A stretch of 42,710 nucleotides of DNA from a filamentous cyanobacterium ESFC-1 (lineage in GTDB: Bacteria > Cyanobacteriota > Cyanobacteriia > Cyanobacteriales > Spirulinaceae), in NCBI GenBank assembly GCA_000380225.1, contig KB904821.1, positions 3,111,934 through 3,154,643 on the forward strand, written 5' to 3'. A program made the position numbers and the translations under genes. Numbering within the stretch: position 1 is the stretch's first letter; the number at the start of each line of letters is the position of its first letter. The notes under the pieces are model-generated. The model did no database searches, was not told the DNA's origin, and saw nothing but the letters and a program-made list of their open reading frames with translations. Below are positions 42,578-42,710 of this stretch, piece by piece.

Positions 42578-42710
42578 GTTATTGGTTGTTGGTTATTGGT
42601 TATTGGTTATTGGTTATTGGTTGTTGGTTGTTGGTTATTGGTTGTTGGTTATTGGTTGTTGGTTGTTGGTTGTTGGTTATTGGTTGTTGGTTGTTGGTTG
42701 TTGGTTGTTG
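42577..42710. repeat. heptad array of TTRTTGG type, continuing past the window
   Basis: Nineteen in-phase 7-bp units GGTTATT or GGTTGTT from the last base of the folC stop to the window edge, so the true length is unknown. These are the reverse complement of the 737-890 array. Confidence 0.95.

Overview
The window looks like a cyanobacterial chromosome segment. The HIP1 palindrome GCGATCGC occurs throughout, intergenic spaces are full of heptanucleotide tandem repeats, and the gene set is cyanobacterial (UrtABCDE urea transporter behind an NtcA-type promoter, Uma2 nuclease, SLBB/Wza exporter, membrane-anchored DUF697 GTPase). Its repeat load suggests a filamentous or colonial lineage; no genus can be fixed from the sequence alone.

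Layout. 1-627: 3' part of a geranylgeranyl-reductase-like flavoenzyme. 945-3098 (-): pnp. 3328-6486 (+): SNF2-family ATPase. 6492-29641: a glycan assembly and export locus. It holds a GT-C membrane glycosyltransferase (-), a divergent two-gene unit (DPM-like GT2 plus STELLO-family protein, +), and then a long leftward operon (25509 down to 9812) of Wzm, Wzt, two methyltransferases, four GT4-type, two GT2, one GT8-like, one GT9 and two further GT-C enzymes. Wzc and Wza homologues are transcribed divergently rightward. 29737-31380 (+): membrane GTPase. 31407-38012 (-): urtABCDE. 38146-40298 (-): ABC-2 permease, retropepsin-like protease, Uma2 nuclease. 40450-40521 (+): tRNA-Lys(CUU). 40626-40982 (+): a stand-alone copy of EF-G domain IV. 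41264-42577 (+): folC.

How the genes work together. The glycosyltransferases and methyltransferases probably build a lipid-linked surface glycan at the inner membrane. Wzm/Wzt (with a Wzt C-terminal carbohydrate-recognition domain) would export it, and Wzc/Wza would control and complete passage to the surface. The urt operon has a canonical NtcA-activated promoter (GTA-N8-TAC, 22 bp, then TACCAT), so it should be induced under nitrogen limitation. Its genes are separated by unusually long, repeat-filled spacers.

Most notable observations: an orphan EF-G domain IV gene next to a tRNA-Lys whose 3' flank is duplicated; intergenic-type heptad repeats read in frame inside the Wza homologue; a MITE-like element with inverted termini whose empty site survives about 150 bp away; perfect 19-bp minisatellites in the urt operon; and a bacterial STELLO/DPM-like gene pair.
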